Source of the DNA: Lophium mytilinum
Lineage: Eukaryota > Ascomycota > Dothideomycetes > Mytilinidiales > Mytilinidiaceae
Assembly: GCA_010093605.1 (NCBI GenBank)
Contig: MU004196.1
Span: 770,255 to 834,254, forward strand
DNA length: 64,000 nt
Direction of reading: 5' to 3'
Within the stretch, counting starts at the first letter, position 1. Every line of letters begins with the position of its first letter. The notes below the pieces were generated by a model that saw only the letters and a program-made list of their open reading frames with translations, was not told the DNA's origin and ran no database searches. Both the position numbers and the translations under genes were made by a program. This document shows, piece by piece, positions 23,718 through 35,239 of the stretch.

Positions 23718-25603
23718 TTACTCCACAGAAAATGACTGATGACTACCGACCTTCTCAATCTCCTCATTGAACACAGTGCCGTCCATCAACCCGTCTACGT
23801 ATGCCTGGCCGACAAACTCAAAGCTCTTTACTTCCGTCCGACGACGGAGAATATGCGGTGTGTTTGCGGTAAAGAAGACACAAATCGAATCCGATTTTCT
23901 CAAGAAATCTGGACCAATCCCAAAGCAGCCATTTCGGGTACTGAAGAAGCAGGAACACTGCCACGCGCTCTGAATGGCAGCAAAATATCTCGTGCTGGAG
24001 GAGTCAATCATAGGCTCCTGTCCGCTTCTTACGGTTGCGCCAAAAATATCACTGACAAAGCTGTGGTAGTCCGCAATTGCCTGATGTCTTGGGTATACGT
24101 GCCCATCATGCGTCATTCCAGTGACCATGAGCTCTGCAAATGTGAATGGGCCCGATCTATTTGGATAGTAATCTCCGCATAGTTTAGCTATTTGGCGAAG
24201 AATATTGAGGATTAGAGGTGCAGGATCTGATCTGCCAGCCTGGAAGAAATCTAATGGGACAGTTCTGTCGATTTTGTCGAGTTCTAGTCCGTTGAATGTG
24301 ATGACGTTAGATCCTGGCATGAACAATACGTGTGGAGGTCTTTGGACCTGACTATCATGTCTAAGGTGACCTGCTTTATTTAATCTCCAAGGCGAAAAAA
24401 GGTGCTCCGCACGATAGCGGAAATCTGGGCACCACGAAGGAAGCGAAGGGTGTCTAGCTTTGAAGGGAACAAGGGCCAGTATGTGGAATCCGTCGCTCTC
24501 CAGAACGAGCTTAGTAAGGTCCGCGCGTAGGCTCTCCAAAACTCCAATTTGCTGGTAGATGAGTAGTCTACCTGAATCCGGCTTTGCAAGTTCTTGCTTA
24601 AGAGTCCGAGTAGACCGTATACCTTATCGACCGCTTCGGTGCTAAGTTTCCTTTGCACTGTATTAAAGACGCTGATACTTTTCGTACCTACACCAAAATC
24701 TCTGTCCTGGCGCATCTGTTGAATAACTAGCACAGTATTCAAACTATTTTCCAATGGGATAGTGGGGTTATTGTATTTGTAGAATGTGCCAGGAAATATA
24801 TTAGCCTTACTGACGTCAACGACGAATTTGACGATAGCTGCCCAGTGGATTATAGTGTGACCATATAGGACATCGATTTCCTTTGCCAGAACAGCTTCTT
24901 GCAAGACCCAGAGTCTGGAGAACCAATCTCGAAGGAATAGGTGGAGAACAGCTGGCCAAACGGAATCGTGAAGTTCAGGGAAGCCGTGAGACTTGAGCGT
25001 GTCTGCTTCTAGCAATGCCCAGTCTTTTGTGTTCTCGAAGTGATCATTCAGCTGGCCAATGCCGTCGAGAGCTAGATGGGCGTCTTCCGGGCCCAAGCTG
25101 AAACATGGCGGCTCTGGAACTGTGAGCCACTGTTTTAGGAGCCTGAGTGCTGCCGGAATGAGTTTATAAGGTGCTTCGATTGTCTGGCTGTCATGCTTGC
25201 CATCTGTGACTGCACCGTCGGAAGCCGGCCCTAGCCGAATAATCACCCGACTTGCGGAAGAGTATATCTGACTCATTTGAGGCACGTGAATTGCCTTTTC
25301 TTCCTCGTCTTGCTGATTGAGACATATAGCGTCTATCCAGTAATGAGTTTGTTTCACCAGCTTCAACGCTCGCAGTCCAGTAAGAAGATGCGGCGACAAT
25401 GCAAGCCTTGCGCCATTGCAGATGATCGATGCGGTTGGCTTCTCTTTGCCCCACACATATGACAAAGCATAGTACTCTGGTGGGTGATCCATAGGAAAGC
25501 AGCTCAGGCTACAGACGACATCCTCGGACGACGCGTCGATCTCCAGGAGACGCAGCGTCGACGAGCTGATCGGCTCATAGCAGTAGGGGGTTGGAAATGC
25601 CAT
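23718..25603 (-). CDS. HET-domain (heterokaryon incompatibility) protein, frame interrupted
   Basis: HET-domain proteins act in fungal self/non-self recognition; the partner here is unknown. The N-terminal frame (25603 to 24380) contains the signature blocks: PPEYYALSYVWG, THYWIDAICLNQQDEEEKA with QMSQIYSSASRVIIRLG, and RDWFSRLWVLQEAVLAKEI. The second frame (about 24560 to 23718) continues with the family's usual middle region, HILALVPFKARHPSLPSWCP, and a Cys/Phe-rich C-terminal part. The two frames overlap over about 24380-24540 and differ by one phase. No intron of workable size is evident in the overlap, so this is either a frameshifted allele or a sequence error. Its 3' end abuts array 2. 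It shares a promoter gap with sog2. Confidence 0.75.
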
Positions 25604-25944
25604 TCTCAGGGAGACGGGTGACGCGACAACGGCGTGATACTCAGCGTCGATGAAAACCAGGCTGACACTGCCGGAGTGTCACGTGACGATATATTCAGGC
25701 TGGATGGCAGAATAACATTCGCTCTCGATCCAGGCACCGTCCTGCCGTTGATCTCCATAGTACAGCAGAAGCCTCGCTGATGTGGAGATAAGGTTAGGAG
25801 GACGTTGAAGAAACGGGAGTGGAGATAACGTTAGGGCTGGGCCACGCTAGCGGCCGTTGTTCCTGCATTTATCTATCGCCAGCTTCAGGGCCACCTCCCT
25901 CGACACCAACCCCACTCCCCTGGGCCTGCGCCCACCTCGACACC
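25604..25944. promoter_or_regulatory. Divergent promoter, HET gene / sog2
   Basis: A 341-bp gap between divergent starts with a GTCACGTGAC palindrome at about 25678. A longer in-frame start for sog2 exists upstream (25819), but the ATG at 25945 gives the expected short N-terminus. Confidence 0.5.
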
Positions 25945-28900
25945 ATGAGTAATGACCCGCTCAAACCGATGACTGACCAGGACGTCGTCGCCCTCGCCCG
26001 CGAGGCCATCGAGAACTCGCGCGACGAGCATAAGCGCGCCGTCGCCGAAACCCCCGGCGCCTCCAAAGATCTCCGCCAGCAGCCCGGCATCACCATTGAC
26101 CTGGGCCACAAGAACATCGTCAGCCTGCCCGACGAGGTTATTGACGTGATCCGCACCGAAATCGAGCGGTACGCCCTTTCTAGGCTGAGAGATCCTAACT
26201 TCATGGCATGGCTAACGGTACCTAGACTCGCACTGTCGCACAACAACCTCTCCAATCTGCCCGCCCGCCTGCCAGAATGTCGCCGTCTGCGCTATCTGAA
26301 CGTCCGCTATAACTCCCTGCGCGAGATCCCCCTAGCCGTTTGTCTTCCCGGCTCTGAAGGCAGAAGATGTAGAAATTGACAAAACGTACAGATCTTGCAG
26401 ATGACCTCGCTCGAGATATTGGACGTCAGCAAGAACAAGATCAAAACCATACCAGAGGGAATCTCGAATCTGATATCACTGAAAGTCCTGGCTATACAAA
26501 AGAACAAGATCGAGAGGCTGCCCGTTGGCCTCGGAGAAATAAGTAGTCTGCAGGTCTTGAAGCTCGATGGGAACCCCATCGTTTTCCCTCCGCCGCACGT
26601 CTGTACAATCAACGACAATGCCCCTTCGCCCTCAAACGATAATGAGAAGGATGCGGTTATTGCGACACAGGTCAAGAAGTATATGAGGCAATACGCGAGT
26701 GATATCTCAAACAAGCAGAGGCGGAGGGTAGAGTCTGAGGGTAGCGAGAGGTTCGACTCATATACTTTGGTTACTTGATCGCCACTGACAACCCACAGCG
26801 AGAGTAATGTGGAAACCCCACGTCCTTCCAAACGAGCCGTACCCGGCCGCTTCCCCGTGAAGCCGAGCATCAGCAATTTGGATATGTTTGCGGGCCCTTT
26901 GAGCGAGCAATCAGCGTACCAGACAGGTCTGTACCAATCCGAGCTGAGGCCAAACCCTTCGCCCGGACCTCCTCCGCCGATACCTACTCGCTCGCACTAC
27001 CGAGAGCAGTCCCAGCAGAACAGTAGTCTCTCTCGAGGACCCCCGGTTGCGCCTCTAGTCCTATCCAACGGCAACAATGAGCGAAATCGTAGTCAGAGCG
27101 AAGGTGCAGGGTCTGCAACTATCAGAGCCAAGAGAATGGGCATTTACACCCACAAAACTTCGGATCTTGGGCCGGTGGACGAACTCAGACGAAACAGCCA
27201 TTTCCGCGGCTTCAGTCAAGGCCTCGTCTTGTCAAGTAATGGGGCGAACAACGGAAGCTCGGGACCAGCCACTGCCGGTGCCTATGGCGATATGGGGACG
27301 CAGCGGCCCCTTATTCATCGGCCACTTTCAGATCTGCTGGAACATAAGCGACGATCCCGCGCTCCGGATGTCGTCGTTGAGGCCGCTAAGAGCTTTTTGT
27401 ACGCAATGTCACAGCTGCACGACACTATGCTCAGTCTGATGCGTGCTATCAAGAAGGATAGGAGTCGAGGTGGATATCGGAGAGAGGAGCTTCCACGCCG
27501 GTTTACTATTGCATATCTACAGATCAAGAAGCTCAGCGAACTACTCCGACGCTTCGATACTCTCGCCGAGGAGGACGAGGACGACGCACACAAGCTCTCA
27601 GCTTCCATCCACCAGACTTGCCAGAAGTCTCTCGCTCAATTCCTGCTGGTCAATGTCCTGATAGCGGAAAACGCACACGCGATCGGAAGTGAAGGAGACC
27701 CTCGGTTCATGCGGTCCTTTCTATTCCTGCAGACTGGCAGTATGATCGAGCTTAGGAAGGCATGTGAGGTGCTAGGTGTAAACTTCAAAGGGACACCAAC
27801 CACAGGTCGCAAGCTGCAGAGCTCGAATCGGTCCATGCCTCCAGCTCGGGAGCCTCGACCGCTGGTTGTTAGACGATTCCAAACAACGCCACCAAGTCAG
27901 CGAACGGCGCAGTATTCCATGCCTCCTCCAGTATCACTACACAGTAACGAAAGCAGCCGAACGAATACTTTGACTAGTATCAGCGCAGCAACTCCAAGAT
28001 CTGGAGAATCATTCCTGACCGCCTCGACTATGTCACGCACCAACACTATGCAAAGCAGCTTTGACGATCCTGACGAAGAGGCGCAGTTCGATCGCATATA
28101 TATCAAACTGAAGACAGCATGCGATCAATGCCAAAAGAACGTACCGCAGATCCTTCGCTCTTTCCGGAGGACGTACGAAACGGAACGGTCGCGACTTGAT
28201 TCCGAAGATCTGAAAATGAAGGTCTTGATGAGACTCATTGAGACGGCAGACTCGGTCGTTGGGGTTGCTAGGACGTTGAGTGAGAGGCTATCAGAGATAA
28301 AACTGAAGGATGCTGTGGCCAGGAGTCAACGGGATTTCTGGCAACAGTGCACTCTTCTTACAAAGGTTGGTGCTTTTATATTACTCGGGGTCAGGTATCA
28401 TCCTATCTTTTAATCTAATCCGACACTCACATTCATAGGCTTGGAACGATATGGCAGCTGCTATCGCCGGCGAAGGTCGAAGAGTAGGCCTTCTCGCGGA
28501 GGACGTCAAGATCCTTATGAAACCTACCCACCACGCGGTCAAAGACGCAGGCCTTATGATCAACAACTCGTTATGGTCCTATCTAGCTCACTCAGCCCCT
28601 AATGCGGGCGGTCCGATGGGTCCACCTGGTCTCCAATCGCTGACATCAAAGACCCAACCACCAAAATTCTACAGTAATCAATCAAGCTTTAGTACCAGTC
28701 ACGCGCCTGGCTTCCCGGGTCCAATCAACACGTCCATCACCCCAGCTGCATCCACCTATTCGGCGATCTCGAATTACTCCGCAACATCGTTTACCAGCCA
28801 GAGCAGTGCAGGCGGTAGCTCAATGGGCTACGTCACGCCGGTCCCAGCGACTCCGCTCAGCGCAGCACTCGGAGCTGCGGCGCAAGCAACAGTGCCGAAT

Positions 28901-29002
28901 ACCCCGAACCAGCTCCCAGGGCAGAACAACACGGGCCCGTTTGCGGGGAATGTGTTTGAACGCGCGGATAGGCTGGCGCAACAGCCGTACCGGCGGATTT
29001 GA
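25945..29002 (+). CDS. sog2: Sog2-like leucine-rich-repeat protein of the RAM pathway
   Basis: Sog2 works with the Ndr kinase Cbk1 and its scaffold in the RAM network controlling polarity and cell separation. Exons 25945-26168, 26226-26337, 26392-26750, 26799-28365 and 28439-29002 join in frame to 941 residues. Leucine-rich repeats occupy residues ~40-190 (LALSHNNLSNLPARLP, LRYLNVRYNSLREIPLAIL, LEILDVSKNKIKTIPEGIS, LKVLAIQKNKIERLPVGL). A Ser/Pro-rich linker follows (SEQSAYQTGLYQ and on), then the helical Sog2 domain, beginning near HKRRSRAPDVVVEAAKSF and ending near KDAGLMINNSLWSYL. The tail is Ser/Thr/Pro-rich and ends in QQPYRRI. The divergent neighbour is the HET gene. Confidence 0.9.
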
Positions 29003-29827
29003 GAATCGAACGGAATGAGCTCTCCCGAAGGTATGTTTTGTAGATCTATTTCCTTTTTCCACACAACTTCCTCTTCATTACATTGCATCTGTATGTTGTT
29101 AGCGATGGCGTTCTGGGTCGGGCTTTTACGGGATTCGGAGGGGTATTTGGCACGGCAGGCTTGACGGACTGGCTTGCGTACCCGGGTGCCATTGGGCTGG
29201 CTGCTGAGCATGGTCATGCGACGGCCAGAGAGCTTTTCGGCGGTCTGGGTTTAGGATTTTGGGGTGGAGAAGGCCAGGTAGAGAGCGACGATTCTGAGGA
29301 GTCGTGAATGGCTGGCTAGCTCGTTTCAAGGATATGGTCGTTTATGGGCGAGCTCCGCAGAGGAGATCTGCCGAAATGCATAAAGTAATATCGAGACAAA
29401 ATCATTGAGCACACTCTGTCTCGTGTCTACACTTGCCTGCCACTAAATGAACTGCTTCAACGAGTTTCTATGTCGCCTAAAATGGAGAGCTACTATCGCG
29501 TACAGATCTCTGGAAATTTGGTAATGCACCCAGAGCAGTGGCATGTACATGTGAACCCATGGCAGGTTGTGCTAGTAGTAGATCTAGACTTTTTCTCTCT
29601 ATACCGTGAAAGCTCGCTGGGGGTAACTCTAGTGAGACATGATTGGCCAGAGCTTGACCACACTCCTTCACGACTAAACACGTCTGTCAAACCTCTCTCT
29701 CTCAACCTAATCCAACTCCTATACCTGATCCAAACTCTATCACCACCCAGCTGCGAGACCCTTCCCCAGCCTCCCCACAACCAAAATCATGCCGATACCT
29801 TGAACAATCCATCCAACCTACACCGTC
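29003..29827. other. Intergenic between sog2 and alg14
   Basis: Holds the sog2 3' region and the alg14 leader. A 74-codon Gly-rich frame at 29083-29307 has no recognisable family and I do not call it a gene. C-rich pyrimidine DNA precedes alg14. Confidence 0.45.
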
Positions 29828-30610
29828 ATGCCACCCACCCCCCTCGCCCTCCTCGCCTCCCCCACCTTCCTCCTCACCACAGCCTTCAGCCTCCTCCTCG
29901 CCCTCACCCTCCGCCTCCTCGCCATCCTCCCCCCGCGGCCCCGGCGCCCCACCCCGCGCCGCATCGGCGCCCCAACCCGCCTCCTCGTCGTCCTCGGCAG
30001 CGGCGGCCACACCGCCGAAATGCTCTCCGCGCTGCATGGGCTCAACACGCAGAAATACACGCATCGGACCTACGTCGTCAGTTCGGGGGACGACTTTAGT
30101 GCGCGAAAAGCCGCGGAGTTCGAGCGCGGGCTAGAAGCGAGCGGAGGGGAACCAGCAGGCGGCACGGAGAAAGCGAACACGGGCGCCGGGGCGTATGACA
30201 TCGCCGTCGTGCCGCGTGCGCGGCGGGTGCATCAGTCGCTGTTGACGACGCCGTGGAGCGCGGGGAGGTGTTTGTGGGCGTGTTTGGGCGTGTTGTTGAG
30301 TGCGAACGGGAAGGGGAAGAGTGGGGATGGGGTGGGGAGGGGGTATCCGGATTTGATTCTTACGAATGGGCCGGCGACGGCGGTGGTTGTGGTGCTGGCG
30401 GCGTATGTTTTGAGGTTTTTTGATGTTCGGGGTGCGAATTCGAGCGGGGTGATGCGGACGATTTATATGGAGAGTTGGGCGAGGGTGACGACGCTGAGTT
30501 TGAGTGGGAAGTTGCTGCTGTGGGTGTTGAAGGCGGATAGGGTGCTGGTGCAGTGGGAGCAGCTCAAGGGGATGGGTGGGCGGGCGGAGTTTCTTGGGGT
30601 GTTGGTTTGA
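29828..30610 (+). CDS. alg14: UDP-GlcNAc transferase membrane subunit Alg14
   Basis: Alg14 anchors Alg13 at the cytosolic face of the ER; the complex adds the second GlcNAc to the dolichol-linked glycan. A single exon gives 260 residues. An N-terminal membrane anchor (residues ~5-35, Leu/Ala-rich) is followed by the Rossmann start LLVVLGSGGHTAEML. Then come THRTYVVSSGDDFSARKA, the basic VPRARRVHQS, and PDLILTNGPATAVVVVLAAY; the family C-terminus, VLVQWEQLKGMGGRAEFLGVL, is close to this in parts. Third codon positions are almost all C in the first third and mostly G in the last half, an odd switch within one gene. No intron is needed. Confidence 0.93.
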   Translation: MPPTPLALLASPTFLLTTAFSLLLALTLRLLAILPPRPRRPTPRRIGAPTRLLVVLGSGGHTAEMLSALHGLNTQKYTHRTYVVSSGDDFSARKAAEFERGLEASGGEPAGGTEKANTGAGAYDIAVVPRARRVHQSLLTTPWSAGRCLWACLGVLLSANGKGKSGDGVGRGYPDLILTNGPATAVVVVLAAYVLRFFDVRGANSSGVMRTIYMESWARVTTLSLSGKLLLWVLKADRVLVQWEQLKGMGGRAEFLGVLV

Positions 30611-30789
30611 GGGCAAGGGAGCATGTGTCTGCATTTGAGTGCGTTCAAGCGTTGGCGTTGGACAGAGAGAAGGGCTCGATGGATGGACTCGGTTGGGTTC
30701 TGCAAAAGAACCTGCTGATGTACACTAATATAGTATCTACATATTATACAAGAACCCGATACTCCAAGAATGCTGCGGTACATGTCTGG

Positions 30790-31897
30790 CTACGAAGTTT
30801 GTGCTGTTTTGGCTTTTTGAGCTGCTTGATTTGCTGCCATAACCTCTCCAATCCTTGCCAGCATGTCCTCGGTGAGCTGCGGCTCTCCCCTGGCCGCTTT
30901 CTCTGCCCGTTGCTGTTCGTGGAGAAGCTGTATGGGCATTCGCATAGTGGACGCCCAGTTGTTCTTCGCGTTCTCCTGTTCCTCCTTCTCGACTAGTTTG
31001 GCTATGTAGTCTTCGTCATGCCGTGTCCTGTACTTGCTGTACTTCCCTCTCAGCTCATCGATAACTGACGGCGGCATTGGCGGGGTCAAAAGAGTCGGAA
31101 CAAACGTCTGCTCGTCAACTGTGAGTCGCAGCGTATCATCCGGACGGTCTTCGTACTCGGGCTCGTCGTCGTATGGCCATTCGATTTCGGAATCTGTGCC
31201 AGGGACGTACCTCGCCCAGGTCTTCTTTCCTGTATGCTTGTCGGTCTTAATCTTTCGCATATCGATCTCCTCGACGATGACGTCGCGTTTGACTCCGGTC
31301 TTCTGGTCGCGCATTGTGTGGACAAGACGGACATCTTCGTACTTGACTGCGATTTCCGTGGCTGTAATTCTGCTAGAGTCGCCATCGAGCTTGCTGAAAA
31401 GCTCTGGTTTCTTTTGGTATGCCTGATCGGAGCAGTCAGTATTCAGTTTGAGAGTCATGAGCAGAGAAGCCGTTACGTGCCATATTGAGCTGATTGACGA
31501 TCAAATGATTTGTATCCCTCAGAAGCTGCTTCACTATGCCAATCTCGCCCTTGTCCAGTCCTCGCAGTAGGACAACCCTGTCTCCCTCAACAATATTCCA
31601 GTCTTTTATTTGGAGAGATTCTGGGAGCGGCAAAGGGCTGACGGCATTGCGGTCTACTCCACCAAACGTGTCTCCGTCCGTTCCATAATTCCGATTCGGC
31701 GCAAGAGGTCCCAGTCTCCAGTCTTGCCGGTGGGCATCGCGCGCGAATTTGAGCTGTTCGACTTGTAGTGCCCGCTGCTGTTTCTTTTGACTTCGCAGCT
31801 GGAGACGCTCCGCTACGAATTCCGTCCTCTTTTTCGCAGCTATCTTGCGAGCTTCTTGCTGATGAAGCGTCGCGGCGCGCCTGAGTATCCGTTGCAT
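30790..31897 (-). CDS. mrpl40: Mitochondrial large-subunit ribosomal protein uL24m
   Basis: A 54S subunit protein with a KOW motif. The first exon (31897 down to ~31477/31481) has a basic N-terminus (MQRILRRAATLHQQEARKIA) and the KOW core, KDWNIVEGDRVVLLRGLDKG. The second (31422-30790) carries ITATEIAVKYEDVRLVHTMR and a charged C-terminal extension. The intron ends in GATCAG. A GT donor at 31476 leaves the frame one base off. A GC donor after AATATG (ATG|GCACGT, from 31480) keeps frame and gives LNM-AYQKK. Otherwise a frameshift must be assumed. With the GC donor the protein is about 350 residues. It is divergent from ima1. Confidence 0.85.
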
Positions 31898-32265
31898 CGT
31901 GACCAGAGGTGTATCGTCAGTTGAAGGGAGGGGATGGGTGCGCAGGGATGCGAAATCGCTGCACTCGGTGGTGGTGCGGTGAATCGGGGGTCTTCACGAG
32001 GAACTAGGGCCACGCCAAGACATGAAAGTGAGGAGTGAGGTAGTGGATCGAGCACAATGGAACAGACGACAATTTAGTAGATTTGAATAGAGCGAGCGAG
32101 TGAATTCCTGACGATGGGCCCGGTACAAATCAACTCGAAGTCTCTAGATGGTCGGGAATTCACGCATCTCTTCTCTGCCTCACTCCCAAAATTTATCGCG
32201 CTGCGCTGCCGCTTCCCCGACCGCTTAGAAAGTACTGCCCGCCGCCGAGTCACGTCGACACGTTC
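31898..32265. promoter_or_regulatory. Divergent promoter, uL24m / ima1
   Basis: 368 bp between divergent starts; no gene inside. No clear TATA element. Confidence 0.5.
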
Positions 32266-34194
32266 ATGTTCAGAAACATTCTCAACACCAACAATATGCC
32301 CCGGCTCTTACGGCGCAACCTCACTTGCTTCTACTGCGGCGGCAGGAGCCCAAACTCACAGACAGGCCAGGTGCGACAATGGCACTGCCAGAAATGCGAC
32401 GCCGTCAACCATCTGGACGAGGTATGTTCTCTGCCCAGAATGCCTACCTATACACTGCTAACAAGTCGACAGAACGGCCAGATCACCGATCCTCCCGCCT
32501 CTGAAACTCAAAACCCCGTGCAATACGCTCACGTCCCTGCGCGCTCAACTTCTCCGGAGCTGGCCTCTGCGGATCGCGAGCTGTTCTGCAATACCTGCCA
32601 GAAGAATCAATACCTCCTTACCGAATCGCTTGCCAACTATCTCCCCTCCCAAGACGACCCGAACTACGCCAAATATGAAGCTGCGGCTACCGAGTACAGG
32701 AAGAGCTTGGAAGAGCGCTACCCCCAGGTATGCGAGAACTGTGTCCACAAGGTCCGCGACCGCATCAAACTCGCCTCATACGCCGCGAAGACGGACAACA
32801 TGAGGCGCGCATTGCAGCAGACCAGGCAAAACGGCGTCTTCGACACGGCTTCTTGGGGTTGGAAGAACATTATCGTGTTTGCAGGCGGGCAGGCCTACTT
32901 CCTCAATCTAATTCTCAGCCTCCTATGGCATACATTTGGAGCGCTATTGACCACGGAGCCTGAGGATGGAATGAGCCCTGTGGATATTCCTGGCTATCAA
33001 ATGTGCCTCACTCAGGCGGCGACTCAGTACGGCGTTGAACCAGCCTGTTTCTCGTTAGTGCTACCACTGGCCAAGTATGCCTTCATTTTGGCTATTTGCT
33101 CCGTCTGGTGGAACAGCTCATTGCAGAGCTGGGTTCGCCGATCAAGGGGGCGAATGGTCGGCTTGAATGATCATATGAAGCTTCAGCTATTGGTTCTTTT
33201 TGTGAGAGCTGCTAGTCTCTATTACTTCCAAGAAGTTGGATTCATGGCGATGGCACTGCATGTTTTCAAGGCCGCCCATCTTTTCATGATCGTATTTATT
33301 CTGCTCACGAGCATCATCTCCATCCGCATGGTCCGGATCGACAGGAAACCGAAATTCACTTTCAATGACTCTATCGACCATCTCCTCCCAACGGCACCTC
33401 GGAACCAAAACTTGAACGGTGCACACGCACACCCTGGATCTAGTTTTGACTCTATGGCAACATCTTTTGGTTCCTCTTTTCCCATCAGTTCACTAGCGCC
33501 TCCTTCGCCTCCCACATTTCAATATCCTGCCTCTCCCACCATCCCATCATCTGCGTCAGTTCATTCAGAGACTGAAACTACCTGGACGACCGCCACTGAG
33601 AAGGAAAATCGCATGGACTGGACACCCACGCCTCCGTCGCCTTTCCGACCCCGGCGTCCTATGCAGCCAGTTAGGCGCGTTGAGCCGGTCCAGCCCCAAC
33701 AGGAACAACCTGCTGTGCGATCTCCTTTCTACGGAACAATTCCAGCCGCACCCAAGATGCCCTTCCAGAAGCACATAAACCCCTGGCCACAGCCTGTTTT
33801 CCAGCGGGCTTCGGCTACCTCTCAGAGCGACTTCTTTTCAAAGCTAAGATTGGAGACCGCAGGTGCTGGATCCGGAGGCCAGATCGGCAACGGAATGTTC
33901 ACTCGTGCCCCTCGAGAGGAGTTCGAGCTTCGTGAGGCACAGTTCCAGTTCAAAGAAGGCCCGGTTGACACTGGTCTCGAGGCGATGTTTGGGACGGTCT
34001 TTTCGATCGGAGATGAACCCGCAGAGATCAGGGCGGCACAGGCACAAGGACGAGGTCAGGCCAACGAGGATGTCACTAGAATTTGGCCTAAGCTTCTGCT
34101 TGGCTGTCTACCTATCGGCATCTGCGCAGCTCTGACAATCTACTCGGGCAAGTATGATGTTTCATGGACGAGCCTGGGGGCCATCCTGGGGTGA
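32266..34194 (+). CDS. ima1: Ima1-like inner nuclear membrane protein
   Basis: Ima1 (Samp1/NET5 family) is an integral inner nuclear membrane protein that links heterochromatin and the envelope to cytoskeletal force in fission yeast. Exons 32266-32421 and 32473-34194 give 625 residues; an ATG at 32296 (MPRLLRRNLTCFYCG) is an equally likely start and gives 615. The N-terminal Ima1_N domain has paired cysteines: CFYCGG, WHCQKCDAVNHLDE, FCNTCQKNQYLL and VCENCVHKVRDRIK. Several membrane segments follow (AYFLNLILSLLWHTF, YAFILAICSVWW, LLVLFVRAASLYYF, LFMIVFILLTSIISI), with another near the end (LLGCLPIGICAALTIYSG). Between them lies a Ser/Pro-rich stretch. The 51-nt intron has no stop and is a multiple of three. 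Confidence 0.9.
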   Translation: MFRNILNTNNMPRLLRRNLTCFYCGGRSPNSQTGQVRQWHCQKCDAVNHLDEVCSLPRMPTYTLLTSRQNGQITDPPASETQNPVQYAHVPARSTSPELASADRELFCNTCQKNQYLLTESLANYLPSQDDPNYAKYEAAATEYRKSLEERYPQVCENCVHKVRDRIKLASYAAKTDNMRRALQQTRQNGVFDTASWGWKNIIVFAGGQAYFLNLILSLLWHTFGALLTTEPEDGMSPVDIPGYQMCLTQAATQYGVEPACFSLVLPLAKYAFILAICSVWWNSSLQSWVRRSRGRMVGLNDHMKLQLLVLFVRAASLYYFQEVGFMAMALHVFKAAHLFMIVFILLTSIISIRMVRIDRKPKFTFNDSIDHLLPTAPRNQNLNGAHAHPGSSFDSMATSFGSSFPISSLAPPSPPTFQYPASPTIPSSASVHSETETTWTTATEKENRMDWTPTPPSPFRPRRPMQPVRRVEPVQPQQEQPAVRSPFYGTIPAAPKMPFQKHINPWPQPVFQRASATSQSDFFSKLRLETAGAGSGGQIGNGMFTRAPREEFELREAQFQFKEGPVDTGLEAMFGTVFSIGDEPAEIRAAQAQGRGQANEDVTRIWPKLLLGCLPIGICAALTIYSGKYDVSWTSLGAILG

Positions 34195-35239
34195 GACAGG
34201 ATACTGACGCTACGACGAATTTCTTTTATTGGAGGGTGGTTTTTGTTTTGAATGCATTGCGATTGGGTCTGCATCTACGGTACGGCAGGCGTCTTGATAT
34301 TTGGCGGATACCCTTACTGTTGGAAATGTGCACATGTTTGCACATAATATCATCATTCAGACGGCTTGTTAAGCTAATGATTGTTGACGAGAGCTGCTCT
34401 GGGGTGTTGGATGTTGTTCGAGTAGCATGTTTTTACAGCCTGTCCTGTTACAGCTTTTCGAAGCTGATCATTGTTCTGGAGAGCTGGGCGCTTTAAGTCT
34501 CTTCTATATTGTATTGAGCATCGTATTAGCCTCCCCCAAAATTAGACAAAGTTAATAGTCAAGCCAAGCCAAGCGAATCTCTCTTGCAGATGCCCAGAAC
34601 GCCACAAGAATGCTTGTAGTGCTTACGTACTGTCCAGTCCAGCTCACACTCAATTACAGCCCTACTGCATGTAAATTCCTACTACAATATGCACAAGCGG
34701 CTTGCGATATCTTCTTGTTTAAGCCCACGCTCTCCAATGCTGGGGCCGGTAAGCTGCTGATCATCATTTGATCCCGATACCACGGGATGAGCCGCCCATC
34801 GAACTCTCTGGCACCCCAGCACCAATCTGCCTACCACGTACCGTCGTACAGACGTACGCCTTGCGACCTTCCTGACCCAAACCCAACTGTCGCCCCGCTC
34901 GGTCTCCGCAAGTCCGAGGCAGCCGAAGGGGGAAGACGCCGTAACTCTGATTGGGCGATTGCGCATCCACAGGATGAAAAGATCTGCGCCGTGCGGAGAG
35001 CAACAGCGCTAGACAGCGGAGACTAGCCATTATTGCCACCAATTGACCAGTCAGAGAAGCGGGGCGAGGGAAGGGAACAGAGCACAATCCTGGCCGACTT
35101 CGGTCCGGGTTTGTTTAAAGACGGCACCGTGCCTTGGAGCTGGGACGTCACTTGGTCAGTTGACACTGTGGTGGATTTGAGCCTTGCTGCGGTTCCTTGA
35201 ACTTTTCTTCTGTATTATCTGTTGTAACAATTGTTTGAG
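34195..35239. other. Intergenic between ima1 and the MFS gene
   Basis: No recognisable gene on either strand; short frames only. The right end is the promoter of the transporter. Confidence 0.5.

Noticed and set aside
29083-29307. Gly-rich 74-codon frame after sog2
   Set aside because: No family resemblance and no separate promoter; probably sog2 3' untranslated region.
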